A DNA stretch of 64,000 nucleotides. Origin: Paramecium tetraurelia (Eukaryota > Ciliophora > Oligohymenophorea > Peniculida > Parameciidae). Under the pieces are notes generated by a model. It did not search any database and had not been told where the DNA came from. It saw nothing but the letters and a program-made list of their open reading frames with translations. The translations under genes and the position numbers were made by a program. How positions within the stretch are numbered: position 1 is the stretch's first letter; each line of letters starts with the position of its first letter. Where the stretch lies: contig NW_001799643.1 of the NCBI RefSeq assembly GCF_000165425.1, forward strand, positions 1 through 64,000, written 5' to 3'. Of the stretch, positions 52,454 to 64,000 are shown in pieces.

Positions 52454-53041
52454 ATGCTCAAAAGACCTCCTGTTCCCAAATTTCATGAAGAATGCAATAC
52501 TCCAAAGAGGAATTAGGATATGTACGAATTGATTTCCGACATTGTTTTCAAAATGAATCTAGATGATTAAGTAGAAAAAAAATCAATCTCCATCTTTAAT
52601 GATTTATCCATTCCGAATTCCTATATGCACGCATAAGCATTAGTCTATTGTGCGATGAGTGAGTTACAATACAAAGTACCTGAAGCAGATGAGAAGCTCC
52701 TAAACTTGGCTAAATGTATTTAATAACAACATTCATCTTTGATTACAACTCTTTGCAAAAATCTCAAAATAGATTCAAAAGCTACAACTGTTTGTGTTAC
52801 TCTCTTGAGATAAATATAGCCTCTCATCTAAAAATTGCCAAAATCTCTTTAAAATGCTATTGCAGTAAAAATAGCCACTGATATCATATATCTGAAACAA
52901 GGTGGTATCAATATTAGGTTGATTGCATACTAAGCGAATATTACTCCATAATAGTTACAAACCAGCATTAATAGAATTAGACCATTTGCTTTCTAAATCA
53001 TATAGGATCTGTTCAATTATTTTAATCATCATTCTATTTGA
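52454..53041 (+). CDS. Possible cyclin-fold (TFIIB-like) protein, 195 aa
   Basis: Intron-free frame of 196 codons, MLKRPPVPKFHEEC to NHHSI. It appears all-helical. Segments such as HAQALVYCAMSEL, NAIAVKIATDIIYLKQGG and LIAYQANITPQQLQTSINRI recall the helix pattern of TFIIB/cyclin boxes, where a helix-turn-helix-like end follows A-x-YIA. There is no zinc ribbon. The fold suggestion is inference from pattern only. About 100 bp separate it from CFAP52. Confidence 0.6.
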
Positions 53042-53932
53042 ATATATATGTCTATTCTATATAAATCTCGTACAAACATAACTTAATTTTAATTCAAATT
53101 TAAATATATACAAAAACAATTAACTATCATTATCCGTTTACCTCACATAAGAAATTTTCATCACCAGAGATTATCCTCTTTAACTGTTATTAAAATAATT
53201 CAAAAAATTTTTCATGTTAAATAATGTAATTTTATTAAAGAATATTAATTGCAAACATAGCAATTTTCAAAAACTTTTCTAAAGATCGAATACAGCTTAC
53301 CATTTAGTTTATTGTAGCATCTAAATTTCTATTAGTTTCAATAGAATTTGAAGTTGCGATTATTTTCTTTTCCTAATACTATTTGAATTCTGATAAGATT
53401 AATTAACTTATTTATGAATGTTTTTAACGTAATTGAAATACGCAAAAATATGAGAAAAAACAGAAGCGTCAAGGCAATCTTAAATTTTTATAAAGTTATC
53501 AGTTATTAAAGTCAGATATTGAACAAATTGACTTTGATAAAAATGATCGGTCATTTCAATTACAAGAGAGCTAATTTGAGTAACATTTAATAATATTTCT
53601 ACTTTAAATGATATATTTAGATTGAGATTTAGTTTATGATTTTATTGTGTATTAATAAATTATTATTTAAATAATAATGTAAATATTTAATTTAATAAAA
53701 CAACAATTTATATTTTTAATTATTAAATGACTCCCAAAATTATATTTAAATAATTTGAGAAACATCTCCTTTTTTATTTTTGTAATGAGTGGAATTAATT
53801 GAAATTATTGGCTATTGTAAATTCGATTAATCTATTAGCAGTAAGTATATATAGCTTTTTGATTTAATTTATATAATAATTATATTATTCAATATATATA
53901 TCAATATTTTGCTCACATATGCTTCAAAAACA
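53042..53932. other. Intergenic stretch, nothing convincing
   Basis: AT-rich (visibly more so than the flanking genes). A short plus-strand frame near 53,727 is open but not protein-like over any length. No RNA gene or repeat seen. Confidence 0.5.
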
Positions 53933-55246
53933 TCAGAAATATCCTGGATATTATTAAAATCCTGAACTCAAGGGAAATTAATAATAATTTGGATAAGCCT
54001 AATTAATTGGAGCATAATTCATATAGGGATTAGGGAAACTGTTCATATAATATTAGTTTCCGTAATACATTTATTGTTGTTATACTTGAGGAATGGAGAG
54101 GTTACTATTTTACAATTGGTATAAGTTTGGATTTAAAGGGATTTGATGCTAAGATTCCTGACTTATTTTGGACTTTTCAATTTATGATAGATCTAAAATA
54201 TATACATTTTATCTTACTTGAAGTACTTAATGGATTGTCAAGAGGAGGTATTTCAACTTGAGTTTTTTTTAAGTTTGCACCTTCCATTTTTCTATTGTTT
54301 AGCAAGGGTGTATCCACTCTTTTGGATGCATCTTTTTTGGCCAAGAAATCAGACATAAATTACGTAACTGTTAAATTGAGTTTTTGATCCGGATTCTCAG
54401 CAATTGCTTTTAGTAGCAATCTCTCTTCAGATGGTTAAACCTTAAATAGAGAAGAAAAATTACATTAAATCGTTTTAAATTTCGGATGATTCCATTGTAT
54501 TGATTTTTGATTTAATTTTCACTTCTACTATTCATTTAATTTTGTATTTTAGACCACTTCTTACCGTATTCTAAAATCAGTTAGATGAGTTTGATTTTCT
54601 CCTCCTTTGTCCACGTCTGTTTGGAAATGGATGGGTTTAACACGTTATTCCACCTCTCCCTAATTTATTTAGGATATCTCTAAGTCTAGGACAATTAATT
54701 AAACTTAATTGTTAGTTCTGTCCAATTATTTTTTGAATAGTGTTAACTAAAATATATAAAAAAATCTTACCTTGCAATATCGGTCAAAATTTGATCCTCT
54801 TCTTTGGTCCAGGTTGAGATTTTTAGATTGGAATGGAGTAAGGATAACCATTTTAACTCCACTAATTACTTATCTACACACAGTATTTTTGATATATATT
54901 CCCAATCCCCATTATTCTAACATTAAATAAAAACTCTTACAGGAATAAGGTCAGATCTATTTTAAGACATCAAGTATTTAGTCACGCACCAAATAAGCAA
55001 AATTTTGTCTTATTGATGCCACTTCTTTCGACTTGAATCATTGGTCGATCTAATTATAGTAGAATGATAGTAATACTTTGAAAAAACTTCTTCATAGTAT
55101 TCTCTCATTTATTAATCTGATGGAAATTGGCTGACCCGAACTTTTACAAATTATTTTACTGTTTCTTCATCAATTGGATTCAAAATTTTGATTTATTCGA
55201 TAAAGTCAAACCATTCCTGGGGTAGATGTTCTTTATTTTAAATCAT
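53933..55246 (-). CDS. Second Myb/SANT protein, paralogue of the 47.7-49.4 kb gene, 405 aa
   Basis: Introns 54917-54940, 54747-54770, 54441-54463 and 54193-54217 leave 406 codons. Start MIQNKEHLPQEW. Three Myb repeats again: NGDWEYISKILCVDKQLVELKW, then WTKEEDQILTDIAS...NNWTELTIKFNQL...IRERWNNVLNP, then WTKEEKIKLIQLILEYGKKW...RSENQIKNQYNGI. Repeat order, the divergent first repeat and the N-terminal extension match the other Myb gene, so the two are paralogues. The tail is Pro/Tyr/Asn/Gln-rich (YYGNQYYMNSFPNPYMNYA). It is probably a transcription factor. Confidence 0.87.
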
Positions 55247-57018
55247 AAAATTAAATATAATCAAGATTTGTAAAGATTAATTGGTTTATAAATATTGGTC
55301 AACTTCAATAAGATAATTTAAATCAATTTAATTGACTGTGTATATATCTATGTTTTTAACATTGTTATCATAATTATAGTCTGAGAATAGTATTAATATT
55401 TAAGATATGTAAAAATTTCCTCTTGCAATAACTTCATTATTTTCTTTTAACAATGGTAATCAAGAAAATTACATTATCAAATTATAAGTTTCTTACCTAA
55501 CAAATACTAACATCCACCTTACCTTGACTGTCTATCCCAAAAATTGAACTAGACCACGTCCCCATTCTAAAACGAACTTTTTTTCATTTATCCATTTAAA
55601 GAAATTTTTCATCAGTTTTTAATTCATTCATCCATACTGTGTCCCATGGGTTGAGTATTTTAGCCCCAAATTCCTTCAGAAAAGGGTTGTTTGCTATTCA
55701 AATTGTCTAACAAAGCATAATTTTCATCTCCCTTACACTTATTATTAACTACCGAAATTCGAGAAAGCAATTAGCAACAAAGCAGACCTATGGATGTTTA
55801 CTAAAATTTAGTTATCTAAAAATTTAAAGAAATACACAATCAAAAATCTCAATCAAGATAGATCTGGCAAACAAACTCTACGCCTTCATTTTTCCAATTA
55901 TTAAATTTCTTAGTTGTAAAGAATTTATAATTATTCCATGTACCAGGTCCAGTAATTAAACAAACAAGTATTTTATAATATATCTAAGTGCACTGAGATC
56001 TATGCATAAGAAAGCAATAGGCTCTCCCAAATTCATGGATGTGATTAATATAAGATTATATAATAAATTAAAAAAGTTCAATATATTTATTAAAATAATA
56101 GAGAAAACATAATTTCTACACTATCAAAAGACCCATTTTATCGAGAGTTTGAATACCTGAATTCAACAGCGTTTGTTCCAATATTTAAAATGTTCAGTAA
56201 TACATAAATAATATTATTATTATAAAATCCATTTGTTTCCCTGATTTCTTATACTATTTATTCTTAAATTGATACTTAAGTGTTTAAATAAAAGAAAAAT
56301 GTAAATTGAATATAAATTTAGTTACTTAATATTTATTATTTTAATGGCCTCCATTCAATTTTCAATATGATTCTTTACTAGGAATTCTGTGTTGGCAGTT
56401 GAATTCTTTGAAAATGCATAAGGTTAAATTTATTTCTTTGCCAAGGATGCAGAAAAAAAAAAAATTGTTGATTATAATTATATTTAATATTTTTAATATA
56501 AGTATAATAGATAGTTTAATTTACAATTATTAAATTTCTCTTTTTACATAAAACATTATTTTAAGATTAAATTTCTTTATAAGTAAATGAAAATAGCTTA
56601 AATATTTGATCAATATTCTCCAAATCACATCTACTTAATAGTAAATTAAGAGCTGTTTAAGTAAAGACATTAATCAATCACCCTCAAAATAAAATTTATT
56701 CCAATAAATATTAAAGTAAGATTAATCTAGAGTCATAATATGTCAATAAGTAGTCAGATTTATTTAAATTTTATTTTAAATAAGTTGAACTAGACAAATG
56801 TAATTCTGTAACCCGTCTGTTAATTTCTAATAATTTTTAAATCTAATTAATTAAAACATCATCGCTGTAGGATTTAGAATTCACCAATTGTACTTCTAGT
56901 AATCATCTGATCCAAGTCAGAATAATTAGTTTATAATTTTAATTATTCATAATCTTTTAATATCAAGTATTAATATGTTATGATAATTTATATATATGAT
57001 TTCAAATATTTTCAACTC
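55247..57018. other. Long gene-poor stretch with one possible gene fragment (minus, ~55490-55727)
   Basis: About 1.8 kb of AT-rich DNA. On the minus strand around 55,490-55,727 short frames read LLDNLNSKQPFSEGIWG and, in another frame, NPWDTVWMNELKTDEKFLQ, then KVRFRMGTWSSSIFG. These have protein-like composition but need a frame change and cross a TGA, so they look like a degraded gene remnant of unknown type. From ~55,760 to 57,018 I see only scattered short frames, no RNA gene and no repeat array. Confidence 0.35.
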
Positions 57019-60000
57019 TCATAATGTTAAATTTAATTCGTATTTCTCATAAGAATTATACTGATCATTAGGAAAGGTCGGGTAGAATGCAACACAAGCA
57101 TCAGAACTGCCAACATAAATCATGTTGTATATTCTCCAATAAATCAATCTCACCTAATAATAAATATAATATTAATACTCTTCTTGCAGGATGATACAGG
57201 CCTTATAATGCATAAAGTAGAATATTGCCTGGTCCAAGACTGACTCTCATTCCTTCTATGGCTTCCATAACAGCATTGATAACATGAGGCGATGTTTCAA
57301 AAATGTTTGGCCAAACATGATTCAATAAATGCATAAGTTGTTCTTCGCATCCTAAGCATTGGACTCCAAGAGCTAAATGTTTAACAGCTGATGAGGCAGT
57401 TTATCTATGAACAAGATCTCTATCAGTCAAAGCATCAATTAATAATGGAATAACTGAATTAATATAAGAATACGCAGTTGGTCCTATGTATTCAAACATA
57501 AAAGATAATGACTTTAAAACACCATTTTACACATTTAATTCTCTAACTCTATACTCATTCATTAGAGCAGGCAAAACAGTAAAAGGACCGCATGTTTCTG
57601 CTACAATAGCAATTGCCACAGTAGTACAAACACGAAGTTATCTCTCTTAAACTTTAAGATTATTTAATAGAGTAGACAAAACATCTTAGGGTCCTATGGC
57701 TTTGGCAATATAACCAAAAGTATTGATAGTTGCTCTTCTAATCCCTTTTTTGTGAGCCTTCAATAAATCTAACAAATCAAAACATATTCTGATCCATTCT
57801 TTTGGAGAAACGTGTTCTGGTCCTCGATCTGCAATTCTACCAACTAAATCAATGCAATTTTCTTAAACCTTCTCATGTCTATTTTTTAAGATGGGTGTCA
57901 ATCTTGGCAATAAATCTTTGATTGGAGGTGACATCTTATTCATTCCTATTACATTGACTATAGCCTTCAATCCTCCTAAGATAGATCCTAGAACTTCTGG
58001 ATATTCTTCACCTAGACATTCAAATAATAACTAGCCTAATCTTCCTAATCTTGCTTCTTCTTAGCAATTCTTCATGCAAACTGCAATTTTACCAATCAAA
58101 TCAGCTGCTTATTATCTAACTCTGGGTGATTTATTAGATAATCTCCATTATAAAACACCACCTAATTAACTGAAATAAGGCTTAGATCTACTGCCAAAAG
58201 CATTAATTATAGATCCAAATCCACTCAACATTGTTTAGGTATCTTCACTTTGTTATTCATTAAATGCCCATAAGACTCCATCCATCAATCTGTTTTCCAA
58301 TTTCGAATCGATATCTGATACTCCTAGTTAATTTATAAACTTTTCTATAGTTTCCACAACCATCTTTCTAAATGATTCATTTTCATCTTTGAGATCTCCT
58401 ACAATTCTTTCTAATATTTCAGCTGCTCCCACTTTAGCAGCTATTTCACAGGTGGTTTCAACCATTTATCTGTAATTTCTTCTGTCTGTGGCTGTTCTTT
58501 TGCTCCAATAATATTTGAAGAATTCAGGCATTATTTGATCTCTTACATAAACAGCCTCTATACCTGCACATTATATGCATTATTTTATTACCATTAATAC
58601 AATCTTCTTCATTTCTTCTTCCTATATTTCAAATTAGTTTTTCAATATAGGAACGATTGCTTTAACATACTCTGTTGCATGTTCTACATCCATTAATGGA
58701 ATGATGAATCCAATCGCTTTTAAAAATGCTGCTAATCCTTTACCCTTATGAGTTTTGATGCCTTCCCACAAAGGAATAAGCACATTATCAAATGCTTCAA
58801 TACCATATGGAAAGGAGCTTCCGCCAAAGCAGCTAATGCTAAAGCTGTAATAGTTTTTACTTTTTATTATTCATCTTTCAATCCATGTTGTATAATTTCA
58901 ACTAGTGATTTCAGATGAGGCAGAATAGCACATCCCATAAAGATACTGATTTATTGAACTATTTTAATACCAGTATGTCTTGCCTACCAACTCTTTCTAC
59001 TCTAACAGACAGCCTTTAAAAATGGCAACAATGCTGGAATACCCAAAGCCGAAGCCACAATAGCAAATGCTCTAGCAGTAGTATTACGAACATAATCATC
59101 ATTATGATCAATATCAGGTCTCATGGTAGTAATCATAGTTGCCAAACCAGCTGCCTTAGCTAAATTGGAAATGATCTCTCTAGCTTCAACTCTAGCATAG
59201 TAATCTTCATGAATTAACAGTGGTTAGATAACAACTAATATCTTATGTACATATGGCCTAACCAAATCATCCAATTTAAATAGGACTCTGTCAATTACTT
59301 TCACCAATAGATGTCTCTCTTGATCCTCTAAAGTTGGAGACATTAACAATGGTAAGATCTAATTGAATAATGGAGCAGGTCCAAATTCCCTGGCACTTTA
59401 AGTAATTTATCTTAAAGCTGACTTTCTCATTTAAGGAGTTCCGTTCTTTATTTTCAAAAGCAAGGCCATAATCTTTCTTTCTTTTGCCTATTCTGGAGTT
59501 AATTCATCCTCATTGATTGGTTGTAACAAAGCTGAGAATAAATTATACTCTTCTGGCTTAATTGCTGGTAATTGACCTATAGTAGGATGAGAGGGAGTAG
59601 CTGAAACTTCAATACGAATAGATTCTGGTATTTAATATTGCACTGGTGATTCAATACTATTTTTTGCATTAAGTAATTTCTTTAATGATGATTTCAATGG
59701 TTTATAATTCTCAGGTGCTTTTAATATCTATTTTATTAATTTATCATTACTTCATAACCATCCTTTGGACCAGGTAAAATGCTGGTTAATTCCTCATCTG
59801 TCATATATTTATTTCTCTCTTCCATTTCTTTTTCCAATCTAAACTAGTATACTCTATCAGGAGTCATGTTTCCCAATTATCCAGGAGTCATGGGTGTCCT
59901 ATTTACAGTTCCTGGTGTATGAGGTGTCATGCCTCCTCCAAATCCGGATTGACCAGCCAATGGTGTTCTTTCTCCCCATCTGGCTTTTATGTACGAACGA

Positions 60001-60625
60001 TTTGGAGTAGGAGTTTCTCCATATTTATATGGGGTATCTCCGATTTCCATATGTCCTGGTGTTGGTGTTTCTCCGAATACTGTTCCTGCTCTACCTGGAG
60101 TAGCTTATAATTTATTTGTGTTATCCCATCTGGATGCTCTTGCTGACGATTATGGACCATCTAAATATTAATGAACTATTTAAAAATACCTCTGGATGGG
60201 GTTTCCCATTTTTAAGGCTTTTTAGAAACGTCTTTGCTTTCTTATTCCCATTCTGATCTTTCCTATTTAATTTATTAAGCAACATTTTATTCCACCTTCA
60301 CTTATTATTTGACTAATTTTTTTTCCTCCTTATTTAATGTCTCGGTCTTTTTGATTTTATTTTCAATTTCAGATCTGGAATTCTCCAAGTCCTATTAGAT
60401 CATGATTTCTGCATATGTTCTCCCATTCTCACCTCCTTAATCATTGAAAACATCTTTTCTTTCTGGACTCAACTAGCGGTTCTTTTGCTTGTACTTGAAC
60501 TTTTCTTCAACTTTGTCTAAATTTTACTTTCTTGTTTAATTGTCTTCACCAATTTGTGCAGCTTCTTCTAAAATTTGTTTTGGTGCCGTATACGCAAATC
60601 GTTGCTTGCCCTGCTCTTCAGTCAT
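57019..60625 (-). CDS. SF3B1: Splicing factor 3B subunit 1 (SF3B1/Hsh155)
   Basis: Introns 60161-60189 (29 nt), 59728-59750 (23 nt) and 57154-57178 (25 nt) are clear; the product is ~1,176 aa. The N-terminal region carries the TP-rich motifs typical of SF3B1 ([29 protein letters not shown]) and [11 protein letters not shown]. Then come ~20 HEAT repeats with long near-identical blocks, e.g. [50 protein letters not shown] and [16 protein letters not shown]. The ending [15 protein letters not shown]...YELNLTL matches the human C-terminus. SF3B1 anchors U2 snRNP at the branch point. The coding sum is one base short of a codon multiple; the frame breaks near 58,815 (see findings). Confidence 0.96.
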
Positions 60626-61320
60626 TTTAATTTAAATAATAAATAAAGATTTTATATCAATGTATATAAATATTAATATTGAAAGAGCCTCTAATAATAA
60701 AATAGAGTACATTTTGCCTAACAAATCTAAGTGAGAATAGGAATACAATTAATGAATAATCAATTTAATTTAATAGACAAATTAAACAATTATAAATATG
60801 CTGCTAAAATCATAACCCATTTGTTAAATTAGTTTTGAAGGAGTAGGCTCATAAAAACAAACTTATTTTTTACTATGAAAGAGATTAAAATACAGAAATC
60901 CCAATCCAACTAAGAGATTATCAATCAAAATTTTGTTTATTGTACCAGAAATAGTAATTACATCAAAAGTATTTTTAATTGGAATGATCATATTTATCTA
61001 TGGATGAAATTTAGTGCTAAAAATATCATAATTATTTCGATAAAGGAATGTTAAAATATTTAAGAAATTAATAATTTATTATCATTCCCTTAATAAAAGA
61101 ATATATATTGAAAACCATCAACTTAATAGATTAAATGGTAAAAAAGGAAATGATTTTTCAATAATGATTTCAGAATGAAATACCTTAAATATAACAAGCA
61201 TAAATTTATTAAAAATACTCTTATAAAATTTGAAATAGAAATAAAACAATTAGATTTAGATGCTATAAGATTATTAATCGATTGGTGATATATATTTTTT
61301 TATTGAATTGTTGATCATAA
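60626..61320. other. Intergenic stretch, no supported gene
   Basis: A plus-strand frame from ATG 60752 to TGA 61286 is crossed by three further TGA codons, about the number expected by chance, so I do not call a gene. The stretch is AT-rich and presumably holds the SF3B1 promoter. No RNA gene seen. Confidence 0.5.
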
Positions 61321-62193
61321 TCAATTAAGCAATTCATGCTCTAAGGCTTGTCTGTCCCACCATCCTTCACTGTCAAAAGTGAGATATTCTCCAGTGGATT
61401 TGTCTTTGAAGATTAGATTTCTATCCAATTTATGGTAATGGAGATTCCAAAAGTAATTCTCTGTATAATAGTATCAATTGATAGTACCTTTTGTTTCTTG
61501 TTCTGAAAAATCAACATGTTCCAAATCAGAAACTTAATGCAATTTAGTGATCAATTATCCAAAAGCCCCTACTTTTTGAACTGCAATCTAATGTGTATGA
61601 GGCAATAAATCCATTCTGATGACTGTTCTTCTTGTAAGTTCGTAGAAGTAAGCCTAAGATTTATAAATAGTTAGTACGTTGAATCCAACAGTGTAGCCAA
61701 ATAGGGCAACCAAAGCATAATAGAGGGGATATTTAGTAGTTAAGAAGAAGATTCCGCCCACGATTTCTAAGGATCTACCATATCTGAAGGGTTTTCCGAA
61801 TCTATATGAGGTGTAAATATTGATGCCGTTCTCGTGAAGCTAAAGGGATGGAATGGATGCATTACTTTAGGTGGGAAATAGACATCGGAAACAGCTTCAG
61901 CTTAGACACTTGAGAATGAAGTTGCAATGTATTTGGCGATAGTTGAATTGTAGAGTCTAGTTAAGTAATTGAATAAGGAAATACGGTGTGATTTTGGGTA
62001 GCCAAGTGTAAGTAGCAAAAAATCTCTCTTTTGCTTCTGGATGCATGTTAATGAAAACTCTATATTTATCAATGTCGACTTTAGTCATTAAATCAGGTCT
62101 GTTTGGTTGGTGATGACTGGCTTTGAGGTGATGATCACTTGCTCTGAATTTACTCAGATTCACCAATGATCGTACTCCGCTAAACTTTTACAT
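61321..62193 (-). CDS. Probable mitochondrial membrane protein, 263 aa
   Basis: Introns 61957-61984, 61840-61865 and 61461-61487 (28, 26 and 27 nt) leave 264 codons; the third removes an in-frame TGA. The N-terminus MQKFSGVRSLVNLSKFRAS is basic, hydroxylated and free of acidic residues, like a mitochondrial presequence. A hydrophobic stretch LEIVGGIFFLTTKYPLYYALVALFGYTVGFNVL reads as two membrane segments separated by a short KYP loop; a soluble C-terminal domain ending WWDRQALEHELLN follows. The overall plan resembles small two-TM mitochondrial proteins of the TMEM186/TMEM223 kind, but I cannot assign it to one. Confidence 0.78.
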
Positions 62194-62272
62194 TATTAAT
62201 ATTATTTGATTTAAATATATAAATTTTTATTATTTTAATCATAACATTAAATAAAATTTTTATTGTTCCAAA

Positions 62273-63256
62273 ATGCATAATTATCGCGGAGTTAGACCGT
62301 CTACTGCCAAAATGAACACACTACCTCCAGAGACAGAAAATCTGGAAGAGTACATGTACGATATTTCGAATTAAGGATAGGAAAATACTTTATGATCACT
62401 AAAAGGCCTGTGAGAAAGCAGGTAAATATTTGGAGGCTGATTGTGCAAAATAAAGATTGAAAGAACTCAAAGCTAAATACGAATCCAAAACCAAAATAGA
62501 TATAAGAGAAAGACATGAATCAGAAGTTAATTTATAATTCATAATATAGAAATATGAACTGACTCAATCACATCAAGAAGAAATGTAAAATTTCAATGCT
62601 TTTTGGGATGAAAAAATACAAGAGTTTGAATAAGATGCACAGAAGCTCAAAAATGAACTATAACAAAAATAAGAAGATGAAATGCAGTAATTCCTATAAG
62701 ATTTAGAAGGTTCTATTCCATAAACACCTAAAGATTCTGCAGAATTGTTGAGTCTCAAAAAAACTGAAGAGTAATTAGCAAGATAAGAAGAGTATTATAT
62801 TCACATCTATCTTAGATATTTGGAAGCACATAAAATACAATCCAGAATAGTGTAGCTTCAGAAGGAAGAACAAGAGAAGTGGGCTTTAATGAGGAACAAT
62901 AAAATAAAGAACCTTCTCCAGCAATAAAAGATCAAGCAAAATAATGAAACCAATGTGTTGAATTAGAGAATTGAGAATGCCTAAGAGGAGTAACGAAAAA
63001 TCAAAAAAGCAGAGGAAGAAAAGTAGTCTATATATTCACAATAGGTTAATTTAAAAGTACAATAATGTTAAAAAAGAATTAGAAGGAAAACAACTTTAAG
63101 AATTGTAAAGAGTCGACAAAGACTTTAAGAATACAACCTCTATTTTTGTAACTTCAAAAATGTCCAAAATGGCTTCTCAATCTGGTTCCTAAATGCAAAG
63201 CGAGGACTGTAAACTAATCTTTATATATTCTAGAGTAATTCAAAGGGAAAAATTGA
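62273..63256 (+). CDS. Coiled-coil protein, 303 aa
   Basis: Introns 62356-62380, 63023-63044 and 63209-63233 (25, 22 and 25 nt) leave 304 codons. After MHNYRGVRPSTAKMN comes a conserved-looking helix pair, LYDHQKACEKAGKYLEADCA then KQRLKELKAKYE, followed by continuous coiled coil to about residue 270 and a Ser-rich end (SKMSKMASQSGSQMQSED). The first segment resembles a family of ciliary coiled-coil proteins conserved in flagellates, though I cannot name it with confidence. Divergent from the mitochondrial protein gene, with 79 bp between starts. Confidence 0.75.
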
Positions 63257-63383
63257 ATATCAATTATAACATTATTTATTATATTTTACTCCTTCAATTA
63301 TGATCCACCATGAATAGTTTTTAAATATTCTGCTATTCATATTTTTATTCTATAATTGCTTCTCAAAATATAAATAAATTTTT

Positions 63384-64000
63384 ATGATGGAACAATTTAT
63401 TTCATAATTAAGTGATAAGAAATTCAGAAAAGAATTGGAGGAGTTAATTGAATAAAATGATGAGTAATTAGATATTAACATTTAGATAAACCATGGATTA
63501 ATTGATATAAGCTATGAAAAAAATTATGAATGAAAAATACCCTCCAAAGGAATGTCTCTTTGGATTAAAGATTGTTAAAGATTGCATTGAAAAATTTAAT
63601 GATAACTTTAAATTCAAAGTCAAACAACACTTAATGGATTATATCTATTAAGCAGCTATTTACAGAATAAAAGACATGGATGATGCCAGAGGAGCCACCT
63701 ATTTCAAAAACCCAGAACATGATAAGACTGTTGAATAATATGGAGCAAGTTATCATCGTTTAGCATTGGATTGCATACGAGTATGGTCCAAATGGTTTCC
63801 AGAATTTGCTGTCTATGAAAAGAATTTAATCAAAGAAAATGGATATTTACCCTAAATTAACTACTTCAAGCCAGAAGAAATATAAAGGTATATACCCAAG
63901 GCAGAAGCAACTCCAACTCCTTTGGATGAAGCTTAGTAAATTTAAATGAAAGCTTAAGAACTGCAATAGTAGCTCATTAATCTACTTAATACTAATAAAG
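63384..64000 (+). CDS. VHS-like domain protein, 3' end beyond the window
   Basis: Partial: start MMEQFISQLSDKKFR, one 22-nt intron (63464-63485), and still open at base 64,000 (~198 residues seen). Residues ~30-140 look like a VHS/ENTH-type superhelix: MKKIMNEKYPPKECLFGLKI, VKQHLMDYIYQAAIYRIKD and YHRLALDCIRVWSKWFPEF, the last being typical of VHS helix 6-7. Such domains bind sorting signals or ubiquitin on endosomes. A proline/threonine linker and Gln-rich coil follow. Subtype (GGA, TOM1, HRS or other) cannot be decided without the rest. Confidence 0.68.

Noticed and set aside
60752-61288. Plus-strand frame with ATG and TGA end and a multiple-of-three length, looking like a pseudogene
   Set aside because: With TGA as the only stop and this AT content, about three internal TGAs in 179 codons are expected by chance, exactly what is seen; no domain and no introns that remove them.

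Overview
The window is one end of a macronuclear chromosome of a Paramecium-type ciliate. Bases 1-86 are a telomere written on its C-rich strand, mixing CCCCAA and CCCAAA units as Paramecium does. Downstream genes are readable only if TAA and TAG are read as glutamine and TGA is the sole stop. More than fifty introns could be placed by eye, almost all 20-30 nt, usually starting GTA and ending AG. Coding lengths below were checked by arithmetic: after removing introns each resolved gene is a whole number of codons, with one exception (SF3B1) discussed in the findings. Standard-code translation breaks nearly every gene into fragments.

Layout. 1-6.2 kb: telomere, a gene-free subtelomere, then three same-strand genes related to AIG1/GIMAP-type GTPases. 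6.2-20.4 kb: coiled-coil proteins, a non-canonical poly(A)/terminal uridylyl transferase, a long repeat protein, a RING protein and a relic of the intraflagellar-transport gene IFT56/TTC26. 20.4-28.9 kb: a protein with two cyclic-nucleotide-binding-like domains, a type I membrane protein, an ARL8 GTPase, a TPR protein and two unrecognised genes. 28.9-41.9 kb: a single ~13 kb axonemal inner-arm dynein heavy chain, closest to DNAH1. 41.9-49.4 kb: a small hypothetical gene, a glutamine-rich pseudokinase, the 26S proteasome ATPase Rpt3 (PSMC4), small coiled-coil genes and a three-repeat Myb protein. 50.4-64 kb: CFAP52 (WD40, axonemal), a possible cyclin-fold protein, a second Myb protein of the same architecture, the splicing factor SF3B1, a mitochondrial-type membrane protein, a coiled-coil protein and the 5' part of a VHS-like gene cut by the window end.

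Taken together this is an ordinary, gene-dense ciliate chromosome arm with a ciliary flavour (DNAH1-like dynein, CFAP52, IFT56 relic) beside housekeeping genes (Rpt3, SF3B1, ARL8). There are no operons, no CRISPR, and no mobile element or rRNA/tRNA gene that I can support. The most unusual items are the subtelomeric GTPase trio with different predicted lipid anchors, the pseudokinase, the repeat protein, the IFT56 relic and a one-base frame break inside SF3B1. I see no clear previously undescribed system; the GTPase trio is the nearest candidate.
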